In this document: piece after piece, positions 23,397-31,759 of the stretch | How the letters are laid out: every line of letters begins with the position of its first letter | How positions within the stretch are numbered: position 1 is the stretch's first letter | From: Nocardiopsis coralli | GTDB taxonomy: Bacteria; Actinomycetota; Actinomycetes; Streptosporangiales; Streptosporangiaceae | NCBI RefSeq assembly: GCF_014892575.1 | Contig: NZ_JADBGI010000010.1 | Location: forward strand, 62,001-126,000 | Length of the DNA stretch: 64,000 nucleotides | Direction of reading: 5' to 3' | The notes under the pieces: model-generated | Seen by the model: the letters and a program-made list of their open reading frames with translations, nothing else | Told to the model about the DNA's origin: nothing | The model's database searches: none | Made by a program: the position numbers and the translations under genes

Positions 23397-24422
23397 GTGA
23401 ACGAGCACTCGCCCCCCGGCGGCCCGGCCACCATGGCCGACGTCGCCGAGGCCGCCGGCGTGGCGGTCTCCACGGTCTCCCGGGCCCTGCGCGGCCGTCC
23501 CGGCGTCTCCAGCGCCCAGCGCGAACAGATCCTGCGCGTGGCCGACGAACTCAGTTACAGCGTCTCTGCCTCGGCCTCACGGCTGGCCGGCGGGCGCACC
23601 GGCGCGGTGGGTGTGCTGGTGCCCCGTATCGACGGCTGGTTCCACTCCACGGCGGTGGCCGGGCTCCAGGAACGCCTGCACGAACACGGCCTGGACCTGG
23701 TGCTCTACCGGCTCCAGGGGCGTGAGGAGCGCACGGGGTTCTTCACCCGGCGGGCGTTCCGGCACCGGGTGGACGCGCTCGTGGTCGTGGGCACCACCCT
23801 CACCCCGGACGAGGAGGAGCTGCTCGCCGAGGCCGGCCTGCCCGTCGTCGGGATCAGCACCCGCCCCTCCGGCCGACCCTTCGCCGACGTGGACGACCGC
23901 GCCGGCGCCGCGGGCGCGACCCGGCACCTGACCAACCTCGGGCACGAGCGCATCGCGATCCTGCGTTCGACCACCCTGCTGGGCACACACGGCGCGGTCT
24001 CCCACGACCGCTACGCCGGGTTCTGCGGCGCCATGGCCGAACGGGGCCTGGACGTGCCCGAGGCGTACGTGGTCTCGGCGCCCTGGGGCCTGGAGGGAGG
24101 GGCGCAGGCGATGGCGGAACTGCTGTCGGCCGCGACCCCGCCCACCGCGGTCTTCGCCGAGTCCGACGAGGTCGCGATCGGGGCGCTGCGCACGTTGCGG
24201 CGTTCCAACGTCGAGGTCGGACGCACGATGTCGGTGATCGGCTTCGACGACCACCAGCTGGCCGAGCTCCTGGACCTGTCGACCGTGGCCCAGCCGGTGC
24301 ACGAACAGGGGCGCACCGGCGGGGACCTGGTCGTGGAGGCCCTGGAACACGGCCGGGTGGCCGAGCCCGAGCGGGTGCTGCCCACCCGGTTGGTGGTGCG
24401 CGGCACCAGCGCCGGGCACTGA
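23397..24422 (+). CDS. LacI-family transcriptional repressor
   Basis: A 341-residue LacI/GalR regulator. The helix-turn-helix ATMADVAEAAGVAVSTVSRAL is near 12-32, with the hinge VSASASRLAGGRTGAVGVLVP near 60-80 and a periplasmic-binding-like sensor domain ending SVIGFDDHQLAELLDLSTV. It diverges from the alpha-glucoside importer operon, and each promoter has a LacI-type palindrome. The inducer is probably an imported sugar. The GTG at 23397 is preceded by GTGAGGGC; an upstream TTG in frame is less likely. Confidence 0.92.
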   Translation: MNEHSPPGGPATMADVAEAAGVAVSTVSRALRGRPGVSSAQREQILRVADELSYSVSASASRLAGGRTGAVGVLVPRIDGWFHSTAVAGLQERLHEHGLDLVLYRLQGREERTGFFTRRAFRHRVDALVVVGTTLTPDEEELLAEAGLPVVGISTRPSGRPFADVDDRAGAAGATRHLTNLGHERIAILRSTTLLGTHGAVSHDRYAGFCGAMAERGLDVPEAYVVSAPWGLEGGAQAMAELLSAATPPTAVFAESDEVAIGALRTLRRSNVEVGRTMSVIGFDDHQLAELLDLSTVAQPVHEQGRTGGDLVVEALEHGRVAEPERVLPTRLVVRGTSAGH

Positions 24423-24477
24423 TCCCTCGCCGCTCCGGATCCATCGCCGCCGGGCGCCCCTCAGGGACGCCGAACGC

Positions 24478-25635
24478 TCAGGGGCGCTGCCCGGTCAGCA
24501 CGTTGCTCACCGCCGACAGGTACCCGCCGAACCAGCGGGTGGCGGTGTTCTCGGGCAGTTCGCGCAGCCCGCGGATGGGCACGCGTGGCAGCCGGATGCG
24601 CTGCATGCCGTTGAGCGAGGACGTGAAGGAGGCGACCGCGGCCGGGCGGCGGCGCACCTCCTCGTAACGGCGCAGCGCCCAGGCGGCGTCGGCCCGGGCC
24701 CCGCTGTCGCTGAGCGCGGTCACCAGCGCCCAGGCGTCCTCCAACGCCTGGTTGGCGCCCTGCGCGGTGGCCGGCGGGAAGGTGTGGGCCGCGTCGCCCA
24801 GCAGCGTCGTGTTGTCCTGCCCCCAGGCGCCCTGCACCCGGGTGTTCAGGTGCGGGGCGAAGGTCATGTCCGAGCTCTCGGCCTGGTCCAGGACACTGCG
24901 CACGTCCGGGTCGGTCCAGGCGGAGAACAGCTCGCGCAGCACGGGCGCGGGGTCGTCGGTCACCGGCAGGTCGCGGCGCCAGCGCACGTCGAACCACCAC
25001 TGCACGAGCCCGTGCCCGGCCGGCATGATGCCGCAGGTGCCCTGGCGCCCCTGGGTCAGGGAGGACACGCGCCCGGCCGCACGCGGGGAGTCGAGGGTGG
25101 TCAGGCCCTGCCAGCTCGCCCACCGGCCCATGGACGGCGGTTCCTGGCCCAGCAGGTGGGTGCGCACCACCGAGTCGGGCCCGTCGGCGCCCACGACGAC
25201 GTCGCCGGTGCTGCGGGTCCCGTCGGAGAAGACGGCGCTGGCGGTGCCGTCGGCGTGCAGGCGCACGCCCGTGCACTCGCGTCCGAAGTGGAGCACGCCG
25301 TCGGGCAGGTCCTGGGAGAGCCGGTCGAGCAGGGCACGCCGGGGCACGGTGCGTGCGGTGAAGCCCAGGTGTTCGGCGATGAGCGCGACGTCGATGCCGA
25401 GGGTGACGCGGCCCTTGGTGTCCCGGGTCTCCAGGACGTCGATGGGCCGGCCCAGGTCGTCAACCTCCACGCCGAGCTCGTTGAGGGCCGCGACGCCGTT
25501 CGGGTACAGCCCGACACCTCCCGCCCCGCTCAACCGCTCGTCCCGTTCGTGCACCTCGACCTGGACACCGCGTTCGACCAGACCCGCGGCGAGCGCAAGA
25601 CCGCCGACCCCGGCACCGATGACCACAACCCGCAT
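24478..25635 (-). CDS. FAD-dependent aromatic-ring-type monooxygenase
   Basis: A 385-residue group A flavin monooxygenase. The GxGxxG motif VVVIGAGVGGLALAAGL opens the protein, GADGPDSVVRTHL near 151-163 is the DG motif, and LLGDAAHTFPPATAQGANQALED near 278-300 is the second FAD-binding motif. The family includes salicylate- and 3-hydroxybenzoate-type hydroxylases and tailoring enzymes, so the substrate is open. The ATG follows AAAGGGGATGGT. It stands alone, convergent with lacI and separated from its other neighbours. Confidence 0.88.
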   Translation of the reverse strand: MRVVVIGAGVGGLALAAGLVERGVQVEVHERDERLSGAGGVGLYPNGVAALNELGVEVDDLGRPIDVLETRDTKGRVTLGIDVALIAEHLGFTARTVPRRALLDRLSQDLPDGVLHFGRECTGVRLHADGTASAVFSDGTRSTGDVVVGADGPDSVVRTHLLGQEPPSMGRWASWQGLTTLDSPRAAGRVSSLTQGRQGTCGIMPAGHGLVQWWFDVRWRRDLPVTDDPAPVLRELFSAWTDPDVRSVLDQAESSDMTFAPHLNTRVQGAWGQDNTTLLGDAAHTFPPATAQGANQALEDAWALVTALSDSGARADAAWALRRYEEVRRRPAAVASFTSSLNGMQRIRLPRVPIRGLRELPENTATRWFGGYLSAVSNVLTGQRP

Positions 25636-25711
25636 ACCATCCCCTTTCTTCGTTCCGAGGCTAGTGCGTCCCGTGTGCGGTCCCCATAAGGGTCCGGCCG
25701 GGGCAGGCCCC

Positions 25712-26929
25712 TCAGACACCGCCGAAGACGGACTCGTCGCCGTGGAACCGGGTGGTGGGGCACCACTGGATGAGCATGATCGTGGCGTCGTCGGTGAAGT
25801 GTCCTTGCTGGTAGTCGCGGATGTCCTGGATCAGGCGGCGCAGGGTCTCGGGGGTGCGTTCGTCCCCTGCGGTGGCTCGGATGATGAACTCCACGAATCG
25901 CTCGAGACCGAACATCTCACCGTGTGAATCACGGGCCTCCACGACCCCGTCGGTGTACATGAGGATCTGGTCGCCGGGTTCGAGCTGGATCTGGTGCAGC
26001 GTGTGGCTGCGCCCCTCCTCCAGGCCGAGACCGAGCGGGGGTTCGGCCGGGCGGTCCAGGGCCCCGCCGACGAGTTCCTGGCGCCGGATGAGCAGGGGCG
26101 CGGGGTGGCCGCAGTTGATCCAGGAGAACACGCCCCCGGCCAGGTCGAGCGTGGAGAAGACCCCGGTGCAGAACTGGTCGGGCAGCCATTCGGACAGGGC
26201 GGCGCCGACGTTGCCTGTGAGCTGGGCCAGGCCCGCTCCACTGCGCCGGGCGTTGCGCGCACCGGCCATGGCCACGGCGGCGGTCAGCCCGGAGGCGAGG
26301 TCGTGGCCCATGGCGTCGAGGATCGTGGCGTGCAGGACGTCGCGGGTGATGGAGTGGTCGTAGGCGTCGCCGCCCACCCCGTAGGCCGGTTCCAGGACCG
26401 CGGTGGAGACCCCGCGTTCTGTGCCGACCGAGCGCGGGGGCAGGAAGGCGCGCAGCATTTCGGTGCGCAGGTCGACGTTGCGTTTGCGGATCCGGCGCAG
26501 ATAGGTGTCGCTGTGGGCGCGCTGCGAGTTGATGATCAGGGAGAGCAGGGCCGCCAGGGTCCGGCACCGGTGGAGGGTGGGACGGTCGAGGGCGCCGGCG
26601 ACCACGTGCAGCACGCCCATGCGGTCGGACCCGTTCATCAGCGGCAGCCACAGGTTCAGCCCGCTCTCGCCCTCGGCCAGGCGCATGGACTCGAAACGGT
26701 AGGCCTCGCCGGCCAGGGTGCTGTCCACGTCCAGTTCGGGCCCGGTGACCAGGGGGACGAGGACCCTCTGTTGCAGGTCGACGAGGTGCACGTTGACCCG
26801 GGTCAGGCCGAGCGCGCGGGCGTACCGGTCGGCCAGCTCCAGTGCCTCGATCGGGCCGTGGTCGTGTGCGGCCCGCACGAGGTCCTCGAAGACCCGCTCG
26901 CTGTCGCTCAGAGCAGGACTCTCCCCCAT
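25712..26929 (-). CDS. GAF plus SpoIIE-type PP2C serine phosphatase
   Basis: A 405-residue signalling protein. Residues 20-155 form a GAF-like sensor domain (ALELADRYARALGLTRVNVHLV through GVLHVVAGALDRPTL). The rest is a SpoIIE/RsbU-type phosphatase: metal-binding Asp residues are in GVGGDAYDH near 193, ILDAMGHD near 212, MYTDGVVEARD near 333 and FTDDATIMLI near 386. Such proteins dephosphorylate anti-anti-sigma factors. No anti-sigma or anti-anti-sigma gene is adjacent. GGGGGTGATCAG precedes the ATG. Confidence 0.9.
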   Translation of the reverse strand: MGESPALSDSERVFEDLVRAAHDHGPIEALELADRYARALGLTRVNVHLVDLQQRVLVPLVTGPELDVDSTLAGEAYRFESMRLAEGESGLNLWLPLMNGSDRMGVLHVVAGALDRPTLHRCRTLAALLSLIINSQRAHSDTYLRRIRKRNVDLRTEMLRAFLPPRSVGTERGVSTAVLEPAYGVGGDAYDHSITRDVLHATILDAMGHDLASGLTAAVAMAGARNARRSGAGLAQLTGNVGAALSEWLPDQFCTGVFSTLDLAGGVFSWINCGHPAPLLIRRQELVGGALDRPAEPPLGLGLEEGRSHTLHQIQLEPGDQILMYTDGVVEARDSHGEMFGLERFVEFIIRATAGDERTPETLRRLIQDIRDYQQGHFTDDATIMLIQWCPTTRFHGDESVFGGV

Positions 26930-27067
26930 CTGATCACCCCCGGTGAAGTCTCACACTGTGCGGCGTGCGGGTGGCCGAGCCGCTGAGGCGTGTCCGTGCC
27001 CGTCCGGATGTGGTGCACTGCGCGGGGCAGGAGTGCCCCTTCGGACGACCGAGAGCGAGGAGCGACC

Positions 27068-27868
27068 ATGTGCCTGAACGGAACCGGTGAGACGGTGCGC
27101 GCGCGTACTGGCGATGCGGCCCCCGACCGGACCGGGGGCCCGGCCCCGGGTGCGTCCGCGTGGCCGTCGCGGCCGGGGCGGGTGGTGGACCTGAGCCACG
27201 TGCTGTCGCCGTCGATGGCCACGTTCGACGAGGAGAAGCCGGTACGCGAGACGGTCGACCCGCCGCTGCCCGAGGGCGAGAGCGGGTTCCACCTCAACCG
27301 GTGGAGCTTCCTGGAGCACACCGGGACCCACCTGGACGCGCCGGGCCACGTGGTCGGGGGCGGGCGGCTGGTACCCGACATCGCGCCGGAGGAGCTCGTG
27401 GTCCCGGCGGTGGTCGTGGACGTGCGGGAGCGGGCCTCGCGGGACCCCGACACGGTGCTCACGGTCGAGGACGTGCTCGACCACGAGCGGGTGCACGGAC
27501 CGGTCCCGGAGGGCGCCGCCGTGCTCATGCTGTCGGGGTGGGACGCCCGGTGGGAGCGCGGCGATCCCGCGGTGCGGGGGGTGGCCGAGGACGGGTCGTG
27601 GCACTTCCCGGGGCTGAGCGCCGAGGCCTGTGCCTTCCTGCTGGAGCGGCGCGGTGCGGCCGGGTTCGGGGTGGACACGCTGAGCACCGACCCGGGGGTG
27701 TCCACGGAGTTCCCCGCCCACGAGGTGATCGGGCGGGGCGACCGGTGGGGCCTGGAGTGCCTGACCGGCCTGGAGCGTCTGCCCGCGCGCGGAGCGACGC
27801 TGGTGGTCGGGGTGATGCCGGGCGAGGACGCCTCGGGTGCGCCGAGCCGGGTGCTGGCCCTGGTGTGA
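27068..27868 (+). CDS. cyclase-family metal-dependent hydrolase (canonical motif)
   Basis: A 266-residue member of the cyclase/kynurenine formamidase family. VVDLSHVLSPSMATFDEEKP near 39-58 opens the domain and the metal motif EHTGTHLDAPGHVV near 83-96 is complete, unlike in the paralogue at 9351. FGVDTLSTDPG is the conserved segment before the C-terminus. The first 35 residues are a non-conserved extension. The ATG is preceded by GAGGAGCGACC; the frame is open upstream without a better site. Substrate unknown. Confidence 0.82.
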   Translation: MCLNGTGETVRARTGDAAPDRTGGPAPGASAWPSRPGRVVDLSHVLSPSMATFDEEKPVRETVDPPLPEGESGFHLNRWSFLEHTGTHLDAPGHVVGGGRLVPDIAPEELVVPAVVVDVRERASRDPDTVLTVEDVLDHERVHGPVPEGAAVLMLSGWDARWERGDPAVRGVAEDGSWHFPGLSAEACAFLLERRGAAGFGVDTLSTDPGVSTEFPAHEVIGRGDRWGLECLTGLERLPARGATLVVGVMPGEDASGAPSRVLALV

Positions 27869-27904
27869 GCGACCGAGGTGCCGTTTTCCGGTAGCCGCTG
27901 CCAG

Positions 27905-27930
27905 AATTATTGACAGTGACTACCATAATT
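27905..27930. promoter_or_regulatory. AT-rich inverted repeat before flavodoxin gene
   Basis: AATTAT (27905-27910) and ATAATT (27925-27930) flank 14 bases that contain AGTGACT, itself a short inverted repeat. The element stands out in a GC-rich sequence and lies 58 bases before the flavodoxin ATG. It could be an operator or promoter element; the binding protein is unknown. Confidence 0.4.
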
Positions 27931-27987
27931 TCTAGGGCCCCTGAGAGAGCGGGCGATCCCCGCCCGCTTCCCCAGGGAGGTAAGTCC

Positions 27988-28491
27988 ATGGACGTGCTCA
28001 TCGTGGTGGAGACCGCGTTCGGCAACACCCGGGCCGTGGCGCAACACGCCGCCGAGGCGCTGACCGGCGCCGGACCCGGGGTCCGGGTCGAGGTCGTCAC
28101 CGCCGCCGACGCCCCCGCGCGGCTCCCCGAGAACACCGGGCTGCTGCTGGTCGGCGGCCCCACCCACGACTTCACGATGTCCAAACCGGGCACCCGCAGC
28201 CAGGCCACCGACAAGGGCGCCACCGAGGTCGGGGCCGAGGGCATCCGCGAATGGATCGCCCGGGTCGAGCCGCGTACCGGACTGAGGACGGTCACCTTCG
28301 ACACCGCCTTCGAGCAGAAGCTGAGCGGGTCGGCGGCCAAGGCCGCCGCCAAGGCGCTGCGCAAGCGCGGCTTCGACCGGGCCGAACGCGGGCCGAGCTT
28401 CCACGTGGGTGGGCGCGAGGGCCCGCTGCGCGAGGGCGAGGAGGAACGCACCGCGCAGTGGGCGGCGCAGCTGGTGCACGAGCGGGTCTGA
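27988..28491 (+). CDS. flavodoxin-family protein
   Basis: A 167-residue protein with a flavodoxin-like N-terminus: VLIVVETAFGNTRAVAQHAAEAL near 3-25 is the FMN phosphate-binding loop and LLLVGGPTHDFTMSKPGTR near 52-70 the second flavin loop. The C-terminal half is rich in Lys/Arg/Ala and less conserved. It may transfer electrons or act as an FMN reductase partner. AGGGAGGTAAGTCC gives a strong ribosome site. No clear partner gene is adjacent. Confidence 0.85.
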   Translation: MDVLIVVETAFGNTRAVAQHAAEALTGAGPGVRVEVVTAADAPARLPENTGLLLVGGPTHDFTMSKPGTRSQATDKGATEVGAEGIREWIARVEPRTGLRTVTFDTAFEQKLSGSAAKAAAKALRKRGFDRAERGPSFHVGGREGPLREGEEERTAQWAAQLVHERV

Positions 28492-28600
28492 AGGGGCCGG
28501 TCACCGCCGCGGGGCCGGACGGGGCCCCGGGTAGGATCCTGTGCGCGCCGGGGCCCGCTCCCCCGCCCGACGAACCGCCGATCCCCCACACGGAGTTCCC

Positions 28601-29032
28601 TTGAACGACCTCATCGCGCACCTTCTCGTCCTGCTGGGCGCCGCCGTCCCGTGGTTCGAGCTGTTCGTGGTCCCGCCGGCCATCGCGCTGGGGCTGAACC
28701 CGGTCATCGTGGCCTTTCTGGGCAACACCGCAGTGTCCTTCGCAGCCATCGCCGGCTCGGCCCGGCTGCTCGCGTGGTGGGAACGCCGCCGCGGACGGCC
28801 GATCGGGTCCGGGTCGGCCGGGCAGCGCGGACGCAAGGCCTTCGAACGCTTCGGGGTGCCCGGGCTGGCGTTGCAGGGGCCGTTCCTGTCGGGCATGTAC
28901 TTCGCGGTGCTGTTCTCGGTCCTGCTGGGCGCTCCGCGCAGGTCGGTGGCGCTGTGGACGGTGGCCAGCAACGCGCTGTGGACCGTCGCGCTCGCCGTCG
29001 GCACCGTCGCGGGCGTGGGCGTTCTGACCTGA
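28601..29032 (+). CDS. small multidrug-export-like membrane protein
   Basis: A 143-residue hydrophobic protein with three to four predicted membrane segments, matching the small multidrug export (Sm_multidrug_ex) family: LVLLGAAVPWFELFVVPPAIALG at the N-terminus and LQGPFLSGMYFAVLFSVLLGAPR near 96-118. The family name rests on limited data, so transport function is uncertain. A TTG start at 28601 is chosen because GGAG lies five bases upstream and the hydrophobic domain begins directly after it; earlier in-frame starts would add a Pro/Arg-rich leader. Confidence 0.72.
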   Translation: MNDLIAHLLVLLGAAVPWFELFVVPPAIALGLNPVIVAFLGNTAVSFAAIAGSARLLAWWERRRGRPIGSGSAGQRGRKAFERFGVPGLALQGPFLSGMYFAVLFSVLLGAPRRSVALWTVASNALWTVALAVGTVAGVGVLT

Positions 29033-29047
29033 CCCCGCGCGGCGCGG

Positions 29048-29632
29048 TCAGCTGTTGGCCGCGTGGGCGGTCCGCATCCACCCGAGCACCTCGTCGTCGA
29101 GGTCTCCAGGCCCCTCGAGCCCGATCTTCACCGTCACCTGGCCACCCAGTCGGCTTCCGGCTCTGCTGATGCGGGGCGATTCGGGGGCGTCGTCCCAGCG
29201 CAGCCCCAGGTCGACGCGGGTGCGGGTGCTGGGAGCAACGACCGCGAACGTGCGTCTGGGTGTGACCAGCGAGACGTAGGTCTTGCGGACCTGGATCTCG
29301 GTCTCGCCGACCTCGGGGAGCACAGCGATCACCGCGTCGAAGACGGGACGCAGGTGCCGGCGGTCGGCGTACTGGGCGTCGACCAGTTCGTCGGAGGACT
29401 TGGTGAAGAAGTCCGGGTAACCGAAACGTTCGTGCACGAGCAGCATCTGGGAGTACCCGGTCACCCCGCGCTCGGCGAGCCAGGCACGGAGCCCGGCCTC
29501 GTCGCCGGGGCCCTCGTCGCGCACCTGGGCGTTCCAGTCCTCCAGTGAGCGGCCGGTACTGCGGCGCAGCAGACCGATCTGCCACTCGCGCATCTCCTGC
29601 CAGGACTTGGCCTGCGGGCCGAGCGTGCTCAT
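29048..29632 (-). CDS. DUF4287 and DUF5655 domain protein
   Basis: A 194-residue protein of two small conserved domains. Residues 10-75 (SWQEMREWQIGLLRRSTGRSLEDW through GYSQMLLVHERFG) match the DUF4287 pattern, and residues 85-190 (RPVFDAVIAVLP through KTYVSLVTPRRTFAVVAP and a final WMRTAH) match DUF5655. The second domain resembles DNA-mimic or transport-related folds in structure surveys, but no function is established. It converges with the small exporter gene, with 15 bases between stops. Confidence 0.8.
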   Translation of the reverse strand: MSTLGPQAKSWQEMREWQIGLLRRSTGRSLEDWNAQVRDEGPGDEAGLRAWLAERGVTGYSQMLLVHERFGYPDFFTKSSDELVDAQYADRRHLRPVFDAVIAVLPEVGETEIQVRKTYVSLVTPRRTFAVVAPSTRTRVDLGLRWDDAPESPRISRAGSRLGGQVTVKIGLEGPGDLDDEVLGWMRTAHAANS

Positions 29633-29677
29633 GTGTCCAGCGTACGCCCGGCCCGCCCGATCGACACCCTCGACCGG

Positions 29678-30475
29678 TCAGCCGCTGTAGTGGATGGCCA
29701 GGTCCGTGCGCCCGGGGTGGATGTCCTCCCGCAGGGCCCGCGTCTCACGTCCGTAGTCGCCGTCCTGCAGCCGGCGGAAGGGGCGGCCACGTTCGTCGGC
29801 CAGGCCCTTGACCCGCTCGACCAGGAGCCCGGCCTGCTGCTCGCGCCCCGCGTCGTCGATGCCGTCCGCGTCGTGGACCACGTGGAGGTCGAGCGTCTCG
29901 ATCCCCACGTACCAGAGGGCGCCGTGAGTCAGCGGGAACAGCAGCGACTCCAGGTCCCCGCTGACGCCGCGCGGCCCCAAGGTGCGCCGGTCGTCTCCGG
30001 CGGTGACGATCACGAGCGCCTTGCGGCCCATCAGGCGTCCGTCCCCGTACCGGCGGGGCAGGCCCGTGTCCTCGTCGAACTCGCCCTGGGCGAAGCCGGT
30101 CTGCAGGACTCGGTCGACCCAGCCCTTCAGCATCGCCGGCGGCCCGTACCACCAGAGCGGGAACTGCAGCACCAGCAGCTCGGCTGCGGCCAGCCGCTCC
30201 TGCTCCCGCCGCACGTCGGGCTCCACCTCGCCCCGGGCGTAGGCGTCGCCCGTCAGTTCGGCGAGGTTGCCGGGGACCGCGGACAGGCTGCCCAGGTCGC
30301 GTTCGCCCAGCGCAGGGTCGAACCCGTCGGCGTAGAGGTCGGAGACGGTCACGTCGTACTGCTCGGACAGGGCGGCGCTCCCGGCACGGAGCAGGTGCCG
30401 GTTGAGCGAATCGCGCCGGGGGTGCGTGTAGACCCAGTGGGCTCGGCCCGGGGTCGGTTCGTGGAAACTGTTCAT
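29678..30475 (-). CDS. NAD(P)H:quinone oxidoreductase (NQO1/MdaB-like)
   Basis: A 265-residue flavodoxin-fold reductase. YTHPRRDSLNRHLLRAG near 16-32 is the flavin-phosphate loop, LLVLQFPLWWYGPPAMLKGWVDRVL near 101-125 the hallmark of the NQO1/modulator-of-drug-activity family, and RKALVIVTAGDD follows. Such enzymes reduce quinones by two electrons. The ATG lies about 100 bases from the start of a divergent AraC-family gene, which probably controls it. Confidence 0.88.
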   Translation of the reverse strand: MNSFHEPTPGRAHWVYTHPRRDSLNRHLLRAGSAALSEQYDVTVSDLYADGFDPALGERDLGSLSAVPGNLAELTGDAYARGEVEPDVRREQERLAAAELLVLQFPLWWYGPPAMLKGWVDRVLQTGFAQGEFDEDTGLPRRYGDGRLMGRKALVIVTAGDDRRTLGPRGVSGDLESLLFPLTHGALWYVGIETLDLHVVHDADGIDDAGREQQAGLLVERVKGLADERGRPFRRLQDGDYGRETRALREDIHPGRTDLAIHYSG

Positions 30476-30576
30476 GCCTCCATGGGACCGCAGCCCCGTG
30501 AGACGGAGAATCGCCGAAGGTCTCACGGGGATCATCGAGCGTCCAGCCGCCGCCGAACAACCCCTAGGCTGGCACG

Positions 30577-31545
30577 GTGGACACTCTGACCGACGTGCTC
30601 AACCACATCCGTTCGTGCGGGGCGCTGCTGGGCCGGACCCTGGCGACCCCGCCGTGGTCCGCGACGTTCGCGGAACGGGCCTCCCTGTCCCTGGTCACGA
30701 TGCTCCGCGGGGAGGCGTGGATCGTGGACGGCGGCGCGTCCCACCGGCTCGGGCCCCGGGACATCGCCGTCGTCGTGGGACCGGAAACCTTCCACGTGAC
30801 CAGTGACCCGGACGCGAGCCCCGCGCCCCTGTACGTCCAGATCGAGAACGGGGTGTGCCTCGACGCCGAAGGCCGTACCGCCGACGGCATCTCGCTGGGA
30901 ACCCGCACCTGCGGAACGGAGTTGGACGCCGAGGACGCTCTCCTGAACGGGTCCTACACCGTCACGGGACGCGTGGCCGACCGGCTGTTGAGCGCCCTGC
31001 CGCGTGTGTTCGTGGTGCCGCGGGACGCCCAGCGCACCGCGGCCCTGGAGCTCCTGGAGGCCGAGGTCCTGCGCGAGGAGCCCGGGCAACAGGCCGTCCT
31101 GGACCGCCTGTTGGACCTGGTGCTGGTCGGCGCACTGCGGGACTGGTTCGCGCTGCCCGAGGTGAAGGCCCCCGGCTGGTACCGGGCGAGCTCGGACCCG
31201 GTGGTGGGCACCGCGCTCGCGGCCATCCACGACGCCCCGCACCGGCCGTGGACCATCGAGCTCCTGGCGCGTGAGGCGCACGTCTCGCGCGCCACACTGG
31301 CGCGGCGCTTCACCGACCTGCTGGGTGAGCCACCGATGTCGTACCTGACCGGATGGCGCCTGTGCATGGCGGCCGATCTGCTCGAACGCGACGACTCCAC
31401 GGTCGAGACCATCGCCCGCGAGGTCGGTTACTCCAGCGCCTACGCCCTGAGCACGGCCTTCCACCGCGAGTACGGGGTCCGCCCCACCCGGTACCGGCGC
31501 ACGGCGGCAGAAACGGACATGCCCCGCGCCGGGGCGGGGGCATGA
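30577..31545 (+). CDS. AraC-family regulator with N-terminal cupin
   Basis: A 322-residue regulator. The N-terminal half is a cupin sensor (LSLVTMLRGEAWIVDGGASHRLGPRDIAVV near 37-66). The C-terminal AraC domain has two helix-turn-helices: WTIELLAREAHVSRATLARRFTDLLGEPP near 226-254 and DSTVETIAREVGYSSAYALSTAF near 272-294. Cupin-AraC proteins of this layout often control a divergent oxidoreductase gene, here the quinone reductase. The GTG start has only a weak GGCACG ribosome site. Confidence 0.88.
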   Translation: MDTLTDVLNHIRSCGALLGRTLATPPWSATFAERASLSLVTMLRGEAWIVDGGASHRLGPRDIAVVVGPETFHVTSDPDASPAPLYVQIENGVCLDAEGRTADGISLGTRTCGTELDAEDALLNGSYTVTGRVADRLLSALPRVFVVPRDAQRTAALELLEAEVLREEPGQQAVLDRLLDLVLVGALRDWFALPEVKAPGWYRASSDPVVGTALAAIHDAPHRPWTIELLAREAHVSRATLARRFTDLLGEPPMSYLTGWRLCMAADLLERDDSTVETIAREVGYSSAYALSTAFHREYGVRPTRYRRTAAETDMPRAGAGA

Positions 31546-31567
31546 CCGGGACTCCTCGTGTGTGAGT

Positions 31568-31640
31568 GGGCGCGAAGGGACTCGAACCCCTGACCTATTG
31601 CTTGTAAGGCAACCGCTCTAGCCGACTGAGCTACGCGCCC
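31568..31640 (-). tRNA. tRNA-Val (anticodon UAC)
   Basis: The lower strand folds as a complete 73-base cloverleaf: acceptor GGGCGCG/CGCGCCC, D stem GCTC/GAGC, anticodon stem GTTGC/GCAAT with loop CTTACAA, and T arm with TTCGAGT. Anticodon positions 34-36 read UAC, decoding GUA valine codons. The CCA end is not encoded. Confidence 0.93.
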
Positions 31641-31759
31641 CGGTGGGTCGACTGGTGATCATACCGGTCTCGCGGCGTGCTGCCGAACCGTTTTGTGCGC
31701 AGGCGCCGGTTGTGGCCCCGGGACCGCCGGGCACCTACCCGTGCGGCCCCGGTTCCGGA

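Noticed and set aside
27910-27929. TTGACA and CATAAT as a promoter before the flavodoxin gene
   Set aside because: The spacing is only 8 bases, far too short for a sigma-70-type promoter; the symmetric arrangement is a better description.
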